A stretch of DNA of 64,000 bases from Streptomyces sp. NA02950 (GCF_013364155.1 NZ_CP054916.1:1797001-1861000); one strand, 5' to 3'; positions 1 through 12,296 are shown, counted from the first letter of the stretch. A program made the numbers and translations. The notes: a model not told the origin generated them from the letters alone.

Positions 1-432
1 GGCTTCGCCGGAGAAGATGCCCACCCGCATGGCGCCGCGCTCACGCAGATGGCGGGTGAGGGCGCGGGTGTCGATACCGCTGATGCCGACGACGCCCTGG
101 GCGGTCAGCTCCTCGTCGAGGGAGCGGCGGGAGCGCCAGTTGGAGGGCGTACGGGCGGGGTCGCGCACCACATAGCCGGAGACCCAGATGCGCCGGGACT
201 CGGGGTCCTCGTCGTTGACGCCGGTGTTCCCGATGTGGGGGGCGGTCATGACGACGACCTGGCGGTGGTAGGACGGGTCGGTCAGGGTCTCCTGGTAGCC
301 GGTCATGCCGGTGGAGAACACGGCCTCGCCGAAGGTCTCCCCCACGGCCCCGTAGGCACGGCCACGGAAGCTGCGGCCGTCCTCCAGAACGAGTACGGCG
401 GGGGTCCTGGCCCCCCGGGTGGAGGTCGTCAT
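1..432 (-). CDS. carA: Carbamoyl-phosphate synthase small subunit, 3' part missing
   Basis: Glutaminase subunit of carbamoyl-phosphate synthase, which supplies ammonia from glutamine for pyrimidine and arginine synthesis. The 144 codons present read from an ATG at 432 to the window edge. They show the typical N-terminal domain: [11 protein letters not shown], then [18 protein letters not shown], then the segment ending in [18 protein letters not shown]. The C-terminal class I amidotransferase domain with its catalytic Cys lies outside the window. The start overlaps the stop of the upstream membrane-protein gene by four bases (ATGA), so it is translationally coupled as a distal member of the pyr operon. 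Identification is firm; only the truncation by the window edge limits it. Confidence 0.95.
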   Translation of the reverse strand, partial: MTTSTRGARTPAVLVLEDGRSFRGRAYGAVGETFGEAVFSTGMTGYQETLTDPSYHRQVVVMTAPHIGNTGVNDEDPESRRIWVSGYVVRDPARTPSNWRSRRSLDEELTAQGVVGISGIDTRALTRHLRERGAMRVGIFSGEA

Positions 433-1016
433 CGTGCGCCTTCCTGGTTGTGCTCGGTGTTCTTGACGGCCAGGGCCTCGACCCAGGCCCGGTGCTCGGC
501 GGCGTGGTCGGAGCGGAAACCGGAGTCGATCTGCCGGTCGCCGAGCTGCCAGGTGAGGATCAGCAGCCCGCCCTCGGCGAGGACCTTGCCCGCGATGCCC
601 TTGTCGAGCCGGGCGTCGCGCAGGCTGTCCGCCGGGATGAAGAAGTCCTTTGCCCCGGGGCGGACCACCGTCACGCCCGCGTCGGTGAGGGTCAGCTCGG
701 CCCGGCTGCGGGTGCCGAGGCCATGGGCCACGATCCGGTCGAGCCACTGCCCCGCGGTGGTGGAGCCGTGGTAGCGGCCGGTCATCGTGAGCCGCGGGTC
801 GCCGGGCTCGGCGGGGGCCTGGGGCAGCTCGGGCAGATCGCCCTGGAGCGTGCCGCGCCACTTCCAGCCCTCGCGCATCAGCCAGTAGACGAGTCCGATG
901 ACCAGCAGCAGTCCGACGACCCAGCCGATCCGCGCGGCCCAGTCCGTCACGTCCTGCGACTTCTGGTCGGCGGCCAGGACCGCGAGGCCCGCCGCCGGAT
1001 TGCTCAGAGGTGTCAC
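429..1016 (-). CDS. PH-like domain membrane protein in the pyr operon
   Basis: A 195-residue protein of unknown function. One hydrophobic helix at about residues 29-46 ([16 protein letters not shown]) is followed by a soluble domain that resembles the bacterial PH-like (bPH) proteins found between pyrC and carA in actinomycetes; a beta-rich core is suggested by segments such as [15 protein letters not shown] and [19 protein letters not shown]. It overlaps pyrC upstream and carA downstream by four bases each, so its expression is locked to pyrimidine synthesis. The position suggests a membrane-linked accessory role, but no catalytic motif is visible and the function is not known to me. Confidence 0.8.
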   Translation of the reverse strand: MTPLSNPAAGLAVLAADQKSQDVTDWAARIGWVVGLLLVIGLVYWLMREGWKWRGTLQGDLPELPQAPAEPGDPRLTMTGRYHGSTTAGQWLDRIVAHGLGTRSRAELTLTDAGVTVVRPGAKDFFIPADSLRDARLDKGIAGKVLAEGGLLILTWQLGDRQIDSGFRSDHAAEHRAWVEALAVKNTEHNQEGAR

Positions 1017-2311
1017 GCCAGCTTCCCGTCCACGACCGTCGCCCGGCCCCGCAGGAAGGTGTGCGTCACGCGGCCCGGCAGTTCACGGCCCTCGTAGGGG
1101 GTGTTGCGGCTGCGGGAAGCGAAGCCCGCGGGGTTCACCACACCACGGTAAGCGGAGTCGAGCAGGGTGAGGTTGGCGGGCTCCCCGGCGGCGACGGGAC
1201 GGCCGTGGCCGGTGAGGCGGCCGATGGCCGAGGGGCGGTGGGACATCCGGTCGGCCACGCCCGCCCAGTCCAGCAGACCGGTGTCGACCATCGTGTGCTG
1301 GACCACCGACAGCGCGGTCTCCAGGCCCACCATGCCCATGGCCGCCGCGCCCCACTCGCAGTCCTTGTCCTCGTGCGGATGCGGGGCGTGGTCGGTGGCG
1401 ACACAGTCGATGGTGCCGTCGGCCAGCGCCTCGCGCAGCGCCATGACGTCGGCCTCGGTGCGCAGCGGCGGGTTCACCTTGTAGACGGGGTTGTAGGACC
1501 GTACGAGCTCGTCGGTGAGGAGCAGGTGGTGCGGGGTGACCTCGGCGGTGACGTGCCAGCCCTTGGACTTGGCCCAGCGGACGATCTCGACCGAGCCGGC
1601 GGTGGACAGATGGCAGATGTGCACGCGCGAGCCGACGTGGGCGGCGAGCAGCACATCGCGGGCGATGATCGACTCCTCGGCGACGGCGGGCCAGCCGCCG
1701 AGGCCCAGCTCGGCGGAGACGATGCCCTCGTTCATCTGGGCGCCCTCGGTGAGCCGGGGCTCCTGGGCGTGCTGGGCGATGACCCCGTCGAACGCCTTCA
1801 CGTACTCCAGAGCCCGGCGCATGATCACGGCGTCGTCGACGCATTTGCCGTCGTCGGAGAAGACGCGCACCCCGGCGGCGGAATCGTGCATGGCGCCCAG
1901 CTCGGCGAGCTTCTTGCCCTCCAGGCCCACGGTGACGGCGCCGACGGGCTGCACGTCGCAGTAGCCGGACTCCCTGCCGAGCCGCCAGACCTGCTCCACG
2001 ACGCCCGCGGTGTCGGCGACCGGGAAGGTGTTGGCCATGGCGTGGACGGCGGTGAAACCGCCGACGGCGGCGGCCTTGGTGCCGGTCAGGACGGTCTCGG
2101 AGTCCTCACGGCCGGGCTCGCGCAGATGGGTGTGCAGATCGACGAGGCCGGGCAGCAGGATCTGTCCGGCGGCGTCGATCACGGTGGCGTCCGCGGGGGC
2201 GTCCAGGCCGGTGCCGACGGCGGCGATGCGCTCGCCCTCGATCAGCACATCCCGCGGCTCGCCGCCGAGCACCTTCGCGCCGCGCAGCAGCGTCGTGGTC
2301 GTGTTGCTCAT
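1013..2311 (-). CDS. pyrC: Dihydroorotase
   Basis: Cyclises N-carbamoyl-aspartate to dihydroorotate, step three of pyrimidine synthesis, in the cytoplasm. The 432-residue length fits class I dihydroorotases. Metal-binding motifs are visible: [10 protein letters not shown] near residue 57, HICHLST near 230 and ATDHAPH near 300. The ATG at 2311 lies two bases after the pyrB stop, and the 3' end overlaps the following membrane-protein gene by four bases, so it is part of one tight operon running from pyrR to carA. Nothing is unusual in the sequence. Confidence 0.97.
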   Translation of the reverse strand: MSNTTTTLLRGAKVLGGEPRDVLIEGERIAAVGTGLDAPADATVIDAAGQILLPGLVDLHTHLREPGREDSETVLTGTKAAAVGGFTAVHAMANTFPVADTAGVVEQVWRLGRESGYCDVQPVGAVTVGLEGKKLAELGAMHDSAAGVRVFSDDGKCVDDAVIMRRALEYVKAFDGVIAQHAQEPRLTEGAQMNEGIVSAELGLGGWPAVAEESIIARDVLLAAHVGSRVHICHLSTAGSVEIVRWAKSKGWHVTAEVTPHHLLLTDELVRSYNPVYKVNPPLRTEADVMALREALADGTIDCVATDHAPHPHEDKDCEWGAAAMGMVGLETALSVVQHTMVDTGLLDWAGVADRMSHRPSAIGRLTGHGRPVAAGEPANLTLLDSAYRGVVNPAGFASRSRNTPYEGRELPGRVTHTFLRGRATVVDGKLA

Positions 2312-2313
2312 GG

Positions 2314-3285
2314 TTACTTGCTCTCCTCGGTGCGGGCGGCGGCGACGGCGGGCTCGTTCCCGCCGAGCAGCAGATACAGGACGGCCATGCGGATGGAGAC
2401 GCCGTTGGTGACCTGCTCCACGGCGGTGCAGCGGTCGGAGTCGGCGACCTCGGCGGTGATCTCCATCCCGCGGTTCATGGGGCCGGGGTGCATGACGATG
2501 GCGTGCTCGGGCATCCGGGCCATCCGGTCGCCGTCCAGGCCGTAGCGGCGCGCGTACTCCCGCTCGGTGGGGAAGAAGGCGGCGTTCATCCGCTCGCGCT
2601 GGACGCGGAGCATCATCACGGCGTCGGACTTGCCCACCACCGCGTCCAGGTCGTAGGAGACCTCGCAGGGCCAGCTCTCGACGCCGAAGGGCACCAGGGT
2701 CGGCGGGGCGACGAGGGTGACCTCGGCGCCGAGGGTGGACAGCAGGTGGACGTTGGAGCGGGCCACCCGGCTGTGCAGGATGTCGCCGACGATGGTGATC
2801 CGGCGGCCGCTGAGGTCCTGGCCGGTGCCGGAGGTCAGATGGCGGCGCATGGTGAAGGCGTCGAGCAGCGCCTGGGTGGGGTGTTCGTGGGTGCCGTCAC
2901 CGGCGTTGACGACGGAGCCGCCGATCCAGCCGGAGGTGGCGAGCCGGTGCGGGGCGCCGGAGGCGTGGTGGCGGATGACCACGGCGTCGGCGCCCATCGC
3001 CTCCAGGGTGAGCGCGGTGTCCTTCAGGGACTCGCCCTTGGAGACCGAGGAGCCCTTGGCGGAGAAGTTGATGACGTCGGCGGACAGCCGCTTGGCGGCC
3101 GCCTCGAAGGAGATGCGGGTGCGGGTGGAGTCCTCGAAGAAGAGGTTGACGACGGTACGGCCGCGCAGGGTCGGCAGCTTCTTGATCGGCCGGTCGGCGA
3201 GCCGGGCCAGCTCCTCGGCGGTGTCGAGGATCAGGACGGCGTCATCGCGCGAGAGGTCGGTGGCCGAGATGAGGTGGCGCTTCAT
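2314..3285 (-). CDS. pyrB: Aspartate carbamoyltransferase catalytic subunit
   Basis: Transfers the carbamoyl group from carbamoyl phosphate to aspartate, the committed step of pyrimidine synthesis. The 323-residue protein carries the carbamoyl-phosphate loop [12 protein letters not shown] near residue 50, HPTQALLD near 140 and the C-terminal HPGPMNRG. No pyrI regulatory subunit gene is adjacent, as expected for actinomycetes. It starts with ATG at 3285, with GGAG seven bases upstream, and is separated from pyrR by 134 bp of GC-rich DNA in which I see no convincing terminator, so it is probably transcribed from the pyrR promoter. Confidence 0.97.
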   Translation of the reverse strand: MKRHLISATDLSRDDAVLILDTAEELARLADRPIKKLPTLRGRTVVNLFFEDSTRTRISFEAAAKRLSADVINFSAKGSSVSKGESLKDTALTLEAMGADAVVIRHHASGAPHRLATSGWIGGSVVNAGDGTHEHPTQALLDAFTMRRHLTSGTGQDLSGRRITIVGDILHSRVARSNVHLLSTLGAEVTLVAPPTLVPFGVESWPCEVSYDLDAVVGKSDAVMMLRVQRERMNAAFFPTEREYARRYGLDGDRMARMPEHAIVMHPGPMNRGMEITAEVADSDRCTAVEQVTNGVSIRMAVLYLLLGGNEPAVAAARTEESK

Positions 3286-3419
3286 CCGGATGCTCCGTGG
3301 GTGAAGGAGGTGTGCGGGCGTACGGGCGGGCAGGCGCGGCCCGGTGGCGGCAGGGCGGCACCGGGGCGTCCGGCGGCCGGTCCCCGGGATCGCCGGGTGC
3401 CGTGCCGCCGGGGCAGGCG

Positions 3420-4045
<626 letters not shown>

Positions 4046-4135
4046 AAGGACGTCGGAATTGCGCCATTCACAGTAGCAGGGCCGGGCGGGCCGCCCGCCA
4101 ACACCCCTGGCGGGAGCCCCTCCGCCCCATTCGGC

Positions 4136-4178
4136 TTGACGAACCGAGATTACGCTGCGTAACCTCACAGTGAGTTAC
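4136..4178 (+). promoter_or_regulatory. bldD promoter with BldD-type inverted-repeat operator
   Basis: A -35-like TTGACG (4136-4141) and a -10-like TAACCT (4160-4165) are 18 bp apart. The 20-bp imperfect inverted repeat GTAACCTCACAGTGAGTTAC (4159-4178) covers the -10 region and the presumed start point. Its TCAC/GTGA core is the known BldD recognition pattern, and BldD is known to repress its own gene in Streptomyces. The bldD Shine-Dalgarno sequence GGGGAG follows at 4191-4196. Confidence 0.7.
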
Positions 4179-4200
4179 CAGTCTTCGTCCGGGGAGCTTT

Positions 4201-4701
4201 ATGTCCAGCGAATACGCCAAACAGCTCGGGGCCAAGCTCCGCGCCATCCGCACCCAGCAGGGCCTCTCCCTCCACGGTGTCGAGGAGAAGTCGCAGGGCC
4301 GTTGGAAGGCCGTGGTGGTGGGATCGTACGAGCGCGGCGACCGCGCCGTGACCGTACAGCGTCTCGCCGAACTGGCCGACTTCTACGGCGTCCCGGTTCA
4401 GGAGCTGCTTCCGGGCACGAGCCCGGCCGGCGCCGCCGAGCCGCCGCCGAAGCTGGTACTGGACCTGGAGCGGCTGGCCCATGTGCCGGTCGAGAAGGCG
4501 GGCCCGCTCCAGCGGTACGCCGCGACGATCCAGAGCCAGCGTGGTGACTACAACGGCAAGGTGCTCTCGATCCGCCAGGACGATCTGCGCACTCTCGCCG
4601 TCATCTACGACCAGTCCCCCTCCGTGCTGACCGAGCAGCTGATCAGCTGGGGTGTGCTGGGCGCCGACGCCCGCCGCGCCGTCCAGCACGAGGACGTCTG
4701 A
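4201..4701 (+). CDS. bldD: Developmental master regulator BldD (cyclic-di-GMP responsive)
   Basis: A 166-residue DNA-binding repressor that holds back sporulation and antibiotic genes during vegetative growth in Streptomyces. Residues 1-75 form an XRE-type HTH (LGAKLRAIRTQQGLSLHGVEEKS, then the helix with VVVGSYERGDRAVTVQRLAEL). The C-terminal domain carries the cyclic-di-GMP signature: RGD, eight residues, then RQDD, at about residues 116-130. Tetrameric c-di-GMP on this motif dimerises BldD so that it binds DNA. The gene is monocistronic, divergent from pyrR, preceded by its own operator and followed by a strong terminator. Confidence 0.98.
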   Translation: MSSEYAKQLGAKLRAIRTQQGLSLHGVEEKSQGRWKAVVVGSYERGDRAVTVQRLAELADFYGVPVQELLPGTSPAGAAEPPPKLVLDLERLAHVPVEKAGPLQRYAATIQSQRGDYNGKVLSIRQDDLRTLAVIYDQSPSVLTEQLISWGVLGADARRAVQHEDV

Positions 4702-4763
4702 GCCGCCTCAGACGCCACCGGACGCCTTCGGCCGTCCCTCTGTCCTCAACCAGCAGAAACGTA

Positions 4764-4815
4764 CCGCCGGGGGCGGTGGAGAGCCTTTCAGGTCCTCCAC
4801 CGCCCCCGGCGGTTT
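4764..4815. terminator. Bidirectional terminator between bldD and nusB
   Basis: A perfect inverted repeat with 18-bp arms (4764-4781 and 4795-4812) around a 13-base loop, followed by TTT. It sits between the convergent genes bldD and nusB and can serve both. Confidence 0.88.
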
Positions 4816-4871
4816 CGTCTCGGGTGCGGCGCCCCGTGGGCGCCGCGGTACGGCGGCTCAGCGGCGGCGCG

Positions 4872-5315
4872 TCACGCCGGGTGCTCGATGTCGCGGCGCA
4901 GACTCGGCTTCAGCTCCTTGAAGCGGCCCAGCAGGCCGTTGACAAAGGCCGGGGAGTCATCGGTGGAGAATTCCTTGGCGAGCTGCACCGCCTCGTCGAT
5001 CACCACCGCGTCCGGGGTCGCGTCCTCCCACACCAGCTCATACGCGCCGAGCCGCAGGATGTTCCGGTCGACGACCGGCATCCGGTCCAGCGTCCAGCCC
5101 ACCGCATAGGTGGCGATCAGCTCGTCGATCCGGGCGGTGTACTGCGCATATCCCTCGACCAGCTGCATCGTGTATTCGCTGACCGGCGGCTGCCGGTCGT
5201 CGGTCCGGGCGTGCCGTATCCAGTCCGCGAGGACGGTCTGCACGGAGCTGCCACGCTGATCGGCCTCGAAGAGAATCTGAAAGGCACGCTTACGGGCCTT
5301 GTTGCGGGCAGCCAC
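4872..5315 (-). CDS. nusB: Transcription antitermination factor NusB
   Basis: NusB pairs with S10 (NusE) on boxA RNA and promotes antitermination in rRNA operons. The 147-residue protein opens with the conserved basic helix RNKARKRAFQILFEADQRG and has DRMPVVDRNILRLGAYEL and AVQLAKEFSTDDSPAFVNGLLG, the standard NusB core. It follows efp with only two bases between stop and start, so the two are co-transcribed, the order known from other actinobacteria including mycobacteria. Confidence 0.96.
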   Translation of the reverse strand: MAARNKARKRAFQILFEADQRGSSVQTVLADWIRHARTDDRQPPVSEYTMQLVEGYAQYTARIDELIATYAVGWTLDRMPVVDRNILRLGAYELVWEDATPDAVVIDEAVQLAKEFSTDDSPAFVNGLLGRFKELKPSLRRDIEHPA

Positions 5316-5317
5316 GG

Positions 5318-5884
5318 TTAGTTGTTCACCCGACCGAGGTACTCACCGGAACGGGTGTCAACCTTGATCTTTTCACCGGTGGTGATGAACAGCGGCACAC
5401 CGATCTCATAGCCGGTCTCGAGCTTGGCCGGCTTGGTGCCACCGGTGGAGCGGTCGCCCTGGACGCCCGGCTCGGTGTACTCGATCACGAGCTCGACGGC
5501 CGCGGGCAGCTCGACGTAGAGCGGGTTGCCCTCGTACATCGCGACGACCGCCTCGAACCCCTCGAGCAGGTAGCGGGCGTTATCGCCGACGACCTCGGGG
5601 GTGATGTAGATCTGGTCGAACGTGTCCATGTCCATGAACACAAAGCTCTCGCCGTCCTTGTACGAGAACTGCATGCCGCGCTTGTCGACATTGGCCGTCT
5701 CGACCTTCACGCCGGCGTTGAAGGTCTTGTCGACCACCTTGCCGGACAGCACGTTCTTGAGCTTGGTGCGCACGAAAGCAGGGCCCTTGCCGGGCTTGAC
5801 GTGCTGGAACTCGACAACGGACCAGAGCTGGCCGCCGTCGAGCTTGAGCACCATGCCGTTCTTGAGGTCGTTCGTGGATGCCAC
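5318..5884 (-). CDS. efp: Translation elongation factor P
   Basis: EF-P relieves ribosomes stalled on polyproline. I place the start at the GTG at 5884, giving 188 residues, the usual length; AGGAG lies upstream at a suitable distance, and in-frame codons further upstream are not EF-P-like. Domain I carries the loop KPGKGPAF, in which the tip Lys sits between prolines. This is the actinobacterial subtype reported to work without the lysine modification used in E. coli; no epmA or yeiP-type partner is nearby. Proline-rich proteins in this window (the P-loop protein at 7200, SecD, MltG) are plausible clients. Confidence 0.96.
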   Translation of the reverse strand: MASTNDLKNGMVLKLDGGQLWSVVEFQHVKPGKGPAFVRTKLKNVLSGKVVDKTFNAGVKVETANVDKRGMQFSYKDGESFVFMDMDTFDQIYITPEVVGDNARYLLEGFEAVVAMYEGNPLYVELPAAVELVIEYTEPGVQGDRSTGGTKPAKLETGYEIGVPLFITTGEKIKVDTRSGEYLGRVNN

Positions 5885-5960
5885 GGTTGCGGGATCTCCT
5901 GGACTGCAGCTGGTGGAGACCAGAAAGATGCGGCGCGCCTGGTGCCGGCCGAAGCCGAAG

Positions 5961-7076
5961 CTAGAGCGCGAGCAGCTCTTTGGTCGTGATGGTGAGTAGC
6001 TCGGGTCCGCCGTCCGCCTCGGGGCGGACGACGAGCGTGTCGTCGATCCGGACACCGCCCCGTCCCGGGAGGTGGACCCCCGGCTCGACGGTGACCGGCA
6101 CACAAGCGTCCAGTTTACCCATGGCCGACGGTGCGAGCCGAGGGTCCTCGTCGATTTCCAGGCCCACACCGTGTCCGGTACAGGGCTCCAGCCTGTCCGC
6201 GAACCCCGCCGCGTCCAGCACCTGGCGGGTCACCCGGTCCACGTCCCGGTACGCGGTGCCCGGGGTCAGGGCCTCCCGTCCGGCTCGCTGAGCGGCGAAG
6301 ACCACGTCGTAGAGCTCGACCTGCCAGTCCGCCGGCGAGGGGCCGATGACAAACGTACGCCCCACCTGGCAGCGGTAGCCGCGGTAGTCCGCGCCGAGGC
6401 AGATGGTGAGGAAATCGCCCTCCTCGACCCGGCGGTCGGTGGGCAGATGTCCCGCCCGCCCGGCGTTCGGCCCCGCGCCCACCACGGTGGGGAAGGCCGG
6501 TCCGTCCGCGCCGTGGTCCACCAGACGGCGCTCCAGCTCCAGTGCGAGATGGCGCTCGGTCCGGCCCACCAGGATCGATTCCAGCAGCTCGCCGAGGGCC
6601 TGGTCGGCCAGCTCCCCGGCGATCCGCAGCCGGGAGATCTCCTCGTCGTCCTTGATCAGCCGCAGCTGTTCCACCGCCCGGCCCAGATCGGCCAGCAGCA
6701 GCTTGGGGGCGGCGCAGCCGAGCGCCCGGTGCCGGGCGACGGTCAGATCGTGCTCCTCGACGGCCAGTGACTCGGCGCCGTCGGCCGCGGCCAGATCGGC
6801 GGCGGCCACCGCCGGGTCGCCGTCGGGTCCCGGCAGCATCAGCAGCCGCAGATCCTCGGGGTGCGACGGGGAGCCCAGCCCCCAGGTCGGTGACGCCGGT
6901 GTCTCGGACGCCACCAGGACGTCCTGGGCCGGACCGAGGAGCAGCACGGCACCGGGCGGTGCGACACCGCACAGATAGCGCACATTGGCCGGCCGGGAGA
7001 CCAGCGCGGCGCCACTCCCGGCCGTGGCGCACTGGTCGCGCAGGCGGGCACGGCGAACGGCGTACACCTCGGACAT
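5961..7076 (-). CDS. M24-family aminopeptidase P-like protein with degenerate metal site
   Basis: A 371-residue protein with a creatinase-type N-terminal domain and an M24 pita-bread domain from about residue 150. It occupies the pepQ position next to efp and nusB seen in mycobacteria. Active members use two Asp, one His and two Glu to hold two metals. Here the first Asp position reads ICLGA (Cys), the second reads CQVGRTF (Gln), and the last Glu is Asp in [10 protein letters not shown]; the His of GHGVGLEID and the Glu of VEPGV remain. Two-metal catalysis therefore looks impaired, and a pseudo-enzyme or altered role is possible. The ATG at 7076 is chosen because homology starts at [12 protein letters not shown]. 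Confidence 0.85.
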   Translation of the reverse strand: MSEVYAVRRARLRDQCATAGSGAALVSRPANVRYLCGVAPPGAVLLLGPAQDVLVASETPASPTWGLGSPSHPEDLRLLMLPGPDGDPAVAAADLAAADGAESLAVEEHDLTVARHRALGCAAPKLLLADLGRAVEQLRLIKDDEEISRLRIAGELADQALGELLESILVGRTERHLALELERRLVDHGADGPAFPTVVGAGPNAGRAGHLPTDRRVEEGDFLTICLGADYRGYRCQVGRTFVIGPSPADWQVELYDVVFAAQRAGREALTPGTAYRDVDRVTRQVLDAAGFADRLEPCTGHGVGLEIDEDPRLAPSAMGKLDACVPVTVEPGVHLPGRGGVRIDDTLVVRPEADGGPELLTITTKELLAL

Positions 7077-7199
7077 GACCCCGAGCGTACGCAGGGTCGA
7101 GCCCCGCGGCCGGTCGAGCGGGGCCGTATGGGCGGCGTCCACCGGGGCTCCGGCCGGGCCGGTCGCACGCCGGTCGCGCCGGTCGCGCCAGTGGAGGGA

Positions 7200-8114
7200 C
7201 TACCAGGTGGGCGGGCTCGCGATGGAGCGGGCGACGACCTCGTCCAGCATCCGCGCGGTGGTCTCCACGTCATGGGTGGAGTTGTCGATGATCGGCAGCC
7301 CGGAGCTGTACCACCCGGCCATCCGGCCGTGGATACGGGCCACTTCGTCGTCGCTGAGGCGGCGGTTGCCGCTGCGCTCCGCGTTCCGCTCGAGCACGAT
7401 CTCCAGACCGGGCAGCACCACGACGGGCAGCAGCCCGGGGCCGACATGGCGCTTCCAGCCACCGAGGCCGACCACCGGGCGGTCCGGGAAGACCGCGTCG
7501 TCGAGGATGCAGGAGATGCCGTTGGCCAGGAAGTTGCGGGCGGCGAAGCCACAGGTGCGGCGGGCCAGCCGGTACTGGGCCTCGGAGTTCTCGTTCCACC
7601 CCGACTGGGGGTTGGCGAAGCCGGACCTGACCCATTCCCGGACGTCGTCCAGGCTGATGTGGGCGGTGGGCACCCGTCGGCGGTCGGCCCAGTGCCGGGC
7701 GACCGTCGTCTTGCCCGCTCCGGCCGGTCCGATCAGCAGCACCGCCACCGCGGTCTGCGAGGCGTCGGGCACCGCTTGGTCCGGCGGCGGGTGCGGCAGC
7801 GGCACCGGGCCACCGGGCGGCAGCTGGACATGACCGGTGACGCCCCCCGTCTCGGCGGGCGGCGGCGCCACGGAGGGGACGGACGCCTGCGGTACGGGCG
7901 GCGGCGCCTGCGGAGGCGGACCCTGGTGCGGGGGCGGGGCCTGGTGCGGGGGCGGGGCCGGATGGGCGGGCGCCGGGGGCACGGGCGGAACGGGAGGGTT
8001 CGGGTGGGGGCCCGGGTGGTGGCTTGCGCCCTGGGCCCAGCCTGCGCCCTGCGGTCCGGGCCCCTGCCCCGGCCCATGGGGCGGTGGCAGCGGAGCTCCC
8101 ACTGCGTGCTGCAT
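7200..8114 (-). CDS. P-loop ATP-binding protein with Pro/Gly-rich N-terminus
   Basis: A 304-residue protein. Roughly the first 110 residues are low-complexity Pro/Gly/His (for example PPPHGPGQGPGPQGAG) and probably disordered. The rest is an AAA_33/zeta-like nucleotide kinase fold: Walker A GPAGAGKTT, then AHISLDDVREWVRSGF, FLANGISCILDDAVFPD and DNSTHDVETTARMLDEVV. The substrate is unknown. The ATG at 8114 has GGAG nine bases upstream. In-frame codons further upstream encode a Cys-containing stretch (DSCRTCLYETEC), so a longer N-terminus cannot be excluded. It sits between aroB and the M24 gene, as commonly seen in Streptomyces. Confidence 0.8.
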   Translation of the reverse strand: MQHAVGAPLPPPHGPGQGPGPQGAGWAQGASHHPGPHPNPPVPPVPPAPAHPAPPPHQAPPPHQGPPPQAPPPVPQASVPSVAPPPAETGGVTGHVQLPPGGPVPLPHPPPDQAVPDASQTAVAVLLIGPAGAGKTTVARHWADRRRVPTAHISLDDVREWVRSGFANPQSGWNENSEAQYRLARRTCGFAARNFLANGISCILDDAVFPDRPVVGLGGWKRHVGPGLLPVVVLPGLEIVLERNAERSGNRRLSDDEVARIHGRMAGWYSSGLPIIDNSTHDVETTARMLDEVVARSIASPPTW

Positions 8115-8415
8115 CCGGTGGCACTCCGTCTCGTACAGGCAAGTCCGGCAACTGTCGCGTAGCGAGGCGGCGGTGAGGCCGCTTCTACCGAACGGTACCT
8201 GCCCGGACGGTCGCTGTGTGAACGGCGGACAAACCTGTTGCGTGCCCGGTACACCGCGCCAGCCAGGCAATTCCTCACCGGACGGCCGCGGCTGCGAGCT
8301 TCCGGGGCGGTTTTCCGGAGCCCGCGGCGGTGCCACGGGCTCCGGCCGCGATGACGGAGTTGTGACGGAATCCGGTCGGCCGTCACCGAACAGCGGCCTC
8401 GGCCGACGGCCTCCG
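8115..8415. other. Intergenic region between aroB and the P-loop gene
   Basis: A 301-bp spacer with no convincing gene. It should hold the promoter of the P-loop gene on the minus strand and the end of the aro transcript. Only a weak inverted repeat (TCGGCCG with CGGCCGA) is visible close to aroB; I see no clear terminator or promoter. Confidence 0.4.
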
Positions 8416-10090
<1,675 letters not shown>

Positions 10091-10094
<4 letters not shown>

Positions 10095-11275
10095 CGGATG
10101 GCCAGGTTCTCGAGGAAGCTCCGCACATTGCGGCGGGTCTCGGTGACCGAGTCACCGCCGAACTTCTCCGCGACCGCGTCCGCGAGCACCAGCGCGACCA
10201 TCGCCTCGGCCACGATCCCGGCCGCCGGGACGGCACAGACGTCGGAACGCTGGTGGTGGGCCCTGGTCGGCTCCCCGGTGGTCACATCGATCGTGGCCAG
10301 AGCGCGCGGCACGGTCGCGATCGGCTTCATGGCGGCCCGGACGCGCAGCAGCTCGCCGGTGGTCAGACCGCCCTCGGTACCGCCGGAGCGGCCGGAGGAG
10401 CGCCTGATGCCGTCGTCGGTCGGCAGGATCTCGTCGTGTGCCTTGGAGCCGGGCACCCGGGCGAGGTCGAAACCGTCGCCGACCTCGACACCCTTGATGG
10501 CCTGGATGCCCATGAGGGCGGCCGCAAGCCGGGCGTCCAGCCGCCGGTCCCAGTGCACATGCGAGCCGAGGCCCACGGGTACGCCGTAGGCCAGCACCTC
10601 GACCACACCGCCGAGGGTGTCGCCGTCCTTGTGGGCCTGGTCGATCTCGGCCACCATCGCCTTGCTCGCGTCGGCGTCCAGGCAGCGCACCGGGTCGGCG
10701 TCCAGCCTCTCGACGTCGGACGGCTTGGGGTGGACCCCGTAGGGGGCCTTGGCCGCGGCCAGCTCCACCACATGGGAGACGATCTCGATCCCGGCCGTCT
10801 CCTTGAGGTAGGAGCGGGCGACGGTGCCGAGCGCGACCCGGGCGGCGGTCTCCCGGGCGCTGGCGCGCTCCAGGATCGGCCGGGCCTCGTCGAAGCCGTA
10901 CTTCTGCATTCCGGCCAGGTCGGCGTGGCCGGGGCGGGGGCGGGTGAGCGGCGCGTTACGGGCCAGCCCCGCCAGGATCTCGTCGTCCACCGGGTCGGCG
11001 GCCATGACCTGCTCCCACTTCGGCCACTCCGTGTTGCCGACCATGATCGCGACCGGGGAGCCGAGGGTCAGACCGTGCCGGACGCCGCCGAGGAAGGTGA
11101 CCTCGTCGCGCTCGAACTTCATCCGGGCTCCGCGGCCGTAGCCGAGCCGCCGCCGGGCCAGGGCGTCCGCCACCATGTCGGTGGTGATCGGCACACCGGC
11201 GGGCAGCCCCTCCAGCGTCGCCACGAGTGCGGGGCCGTGCGACTCCCCCGCGGTCAGCCAACGCAACCTGCTCAA
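10091..11275 (-). CDS. aroC: Chorismate synthase
   Basis: Makes chorismate from EPSP using reduced FMN as a cofactor, the last step of the shared aromatic pathway. I choose the TTG at 11275, giving 394 residues: it starts at [19 protein letters not shown], the family N-terminus, and has GAGGGAG just upstream. Other signatures are [15 protein letters not shown], the [12 protein letters not shown] segment and [20 protein letters not shown]. It leads the aroC-aroK-aroB run. A 175-bp gap with a palindromic repeat separates it from aroE. Confidence 0.96.
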
Positions 11276-11321
11276 CGGTGCTCCCTCATGCTTCGCGCCT
11301 CGACGTCGTGCGGCGCGGCCT

Positions 11322-11353
11322 GGGGTCACCTCCCAGCGGTGGCTGGGGGCACC
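11322..11353. repeat. Small palindromic intergenic repeat, copy 1
   Basis: The core CTCCCAGC-GGTG-GCTGGGGG forms a hairpin flanked by TCAC and CACC. A closely related hairpin lies at 50291-50318, with half-copies near 11385-11405 and 14214. The pattern looks like a dispersed Streptomyces intergenic element and could also act as a weak terminator after aroE. Confidence 0.55.
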
Positions 11354-11450
11354 CGGTCCCGGCCCGCCACCTCCGATCCTCCCACGTTCGCGGGGGCACC
11401 CGGGGCTCCGGTCCAGCAGGCGGACCGTACGGTCCCGGATGGCAGCGGGG

Positions 11451-12296
11451 TCAGCGGGAGCGCTCCGCCAGTGCGGCCTCGCCCGCCGCGCGCATCGCGG
11501 CCAGGGGCGCCGGGGCCCGGCCGGTCATCTGCTCGACCTGGAGAACCGCCTGGTGCACCAGCAGGTCGAGGCCCCCGACGACCGCGCCGCCGCGTGCCGA
11601 CCAGGCCGCGGCCAGCGGGGTCGGCCAGGGGTCGTACAGGACGTCGAAGAGCGCGCCGGGGCGGTCCGGGACGGATCCGGCGAGTGTGTCGGTGGTGCCC
11701 GCCGGGGTGGTGGCGATCACCAGCGGGGCGTCGAACGCCGAGGCCGCGTCGGCCCAGTCCGCCGTACGCACCGTGACACCGAGCCGTTCGCCCCACTGCC
11801 GCATCTCGGCCGCCCGTGCCGCGCTGCGGACGTACGCGGTGACCTCGCCGTCGCAGATCCGGGCGAGCGCGGCCAGCGCCGACGAGGCGGTGGCCCCGGC
11901 GCCGAGCACCGCGGCGCGCTCCACCCGCGCCACCCCGCGCTCCCGGAGGGCGGCCAGCATGCCCGGGATATCCGTGTTGTCACCGGTGCGCTCGCCGTCG
12001 TCGGTGAAGACCACCGTGTTGACGGCCTCCACCGACGCCGCGGTGTCGCTGATCCGGTCCAGCAGCGGAATGACGGCGCGCTTGAGCGGCATGGTCAGGG
12101 AGAGCCCGGCCCACGCGGGCCCCTCGCCCTCGCCGAGCCGCTCGAAGAAGCCCGGCAGCGCGGCCTCGTCCACCTCGAACCGGTCGTAGATCCAGCCGTC
12201 CAGGCCCAGTTCGCGGTAGGCGGCCCGGTGCAGCACCGGTGACAGGGAATGGGCGATGGGCGAACCGAGCACCGCGGCCCTGCGGTTTTCCGACAT
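11451..12296 (-). CDS. aroE: Shikimate dehydrogenase
   Basis: Reduces 3-dehydroshikimate with NADPH. The 281-residue protein shows the substrate site [10 protein letters not shown] near residue 11, the catalytic Lys in [22 protein letters not shown], and a Rossmann nucleotide loop [15 protein letters not shown] near residue 135. It begins six bases after the mltG stop and is probably co-transcribed with mltG and ruvX upstream. With aroB, aroK and aroC it gives four shikimate enzymes within 4 kb. Confidence 0.94.
   Translation of the reverse strand: MSENRRAAVLGSPIAHSLSPVLHRAAYRELGLDGWIYDRFEVDEAALPGFFERLGEGEGPAWAGLSLTMPLKRAVIPLLDRISDTAASVEAVNTVVFTDDGERTGDNTDIPGMLAALRERGVARVERAAVLGAGATASSALAALARICDGEVTAYVRSAARAAEMRQWGERLGVTVRTADWADAASAFDAPLVIATTPAGTTDTLAGSVPDRPGALFDVLYDPWPTPLAAAWSARGGAVVGGLDLLVHQAVLQVEQMTGRAPAPLAAMRAAGEAALAERSR

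Noticed and set aside
3286..3419. Second PyrR hairpin in the pyrR-pyrB gap
   Set aside because: The gap is GC-rich with several possible stems, but none has the CNGNGA hexaloop.
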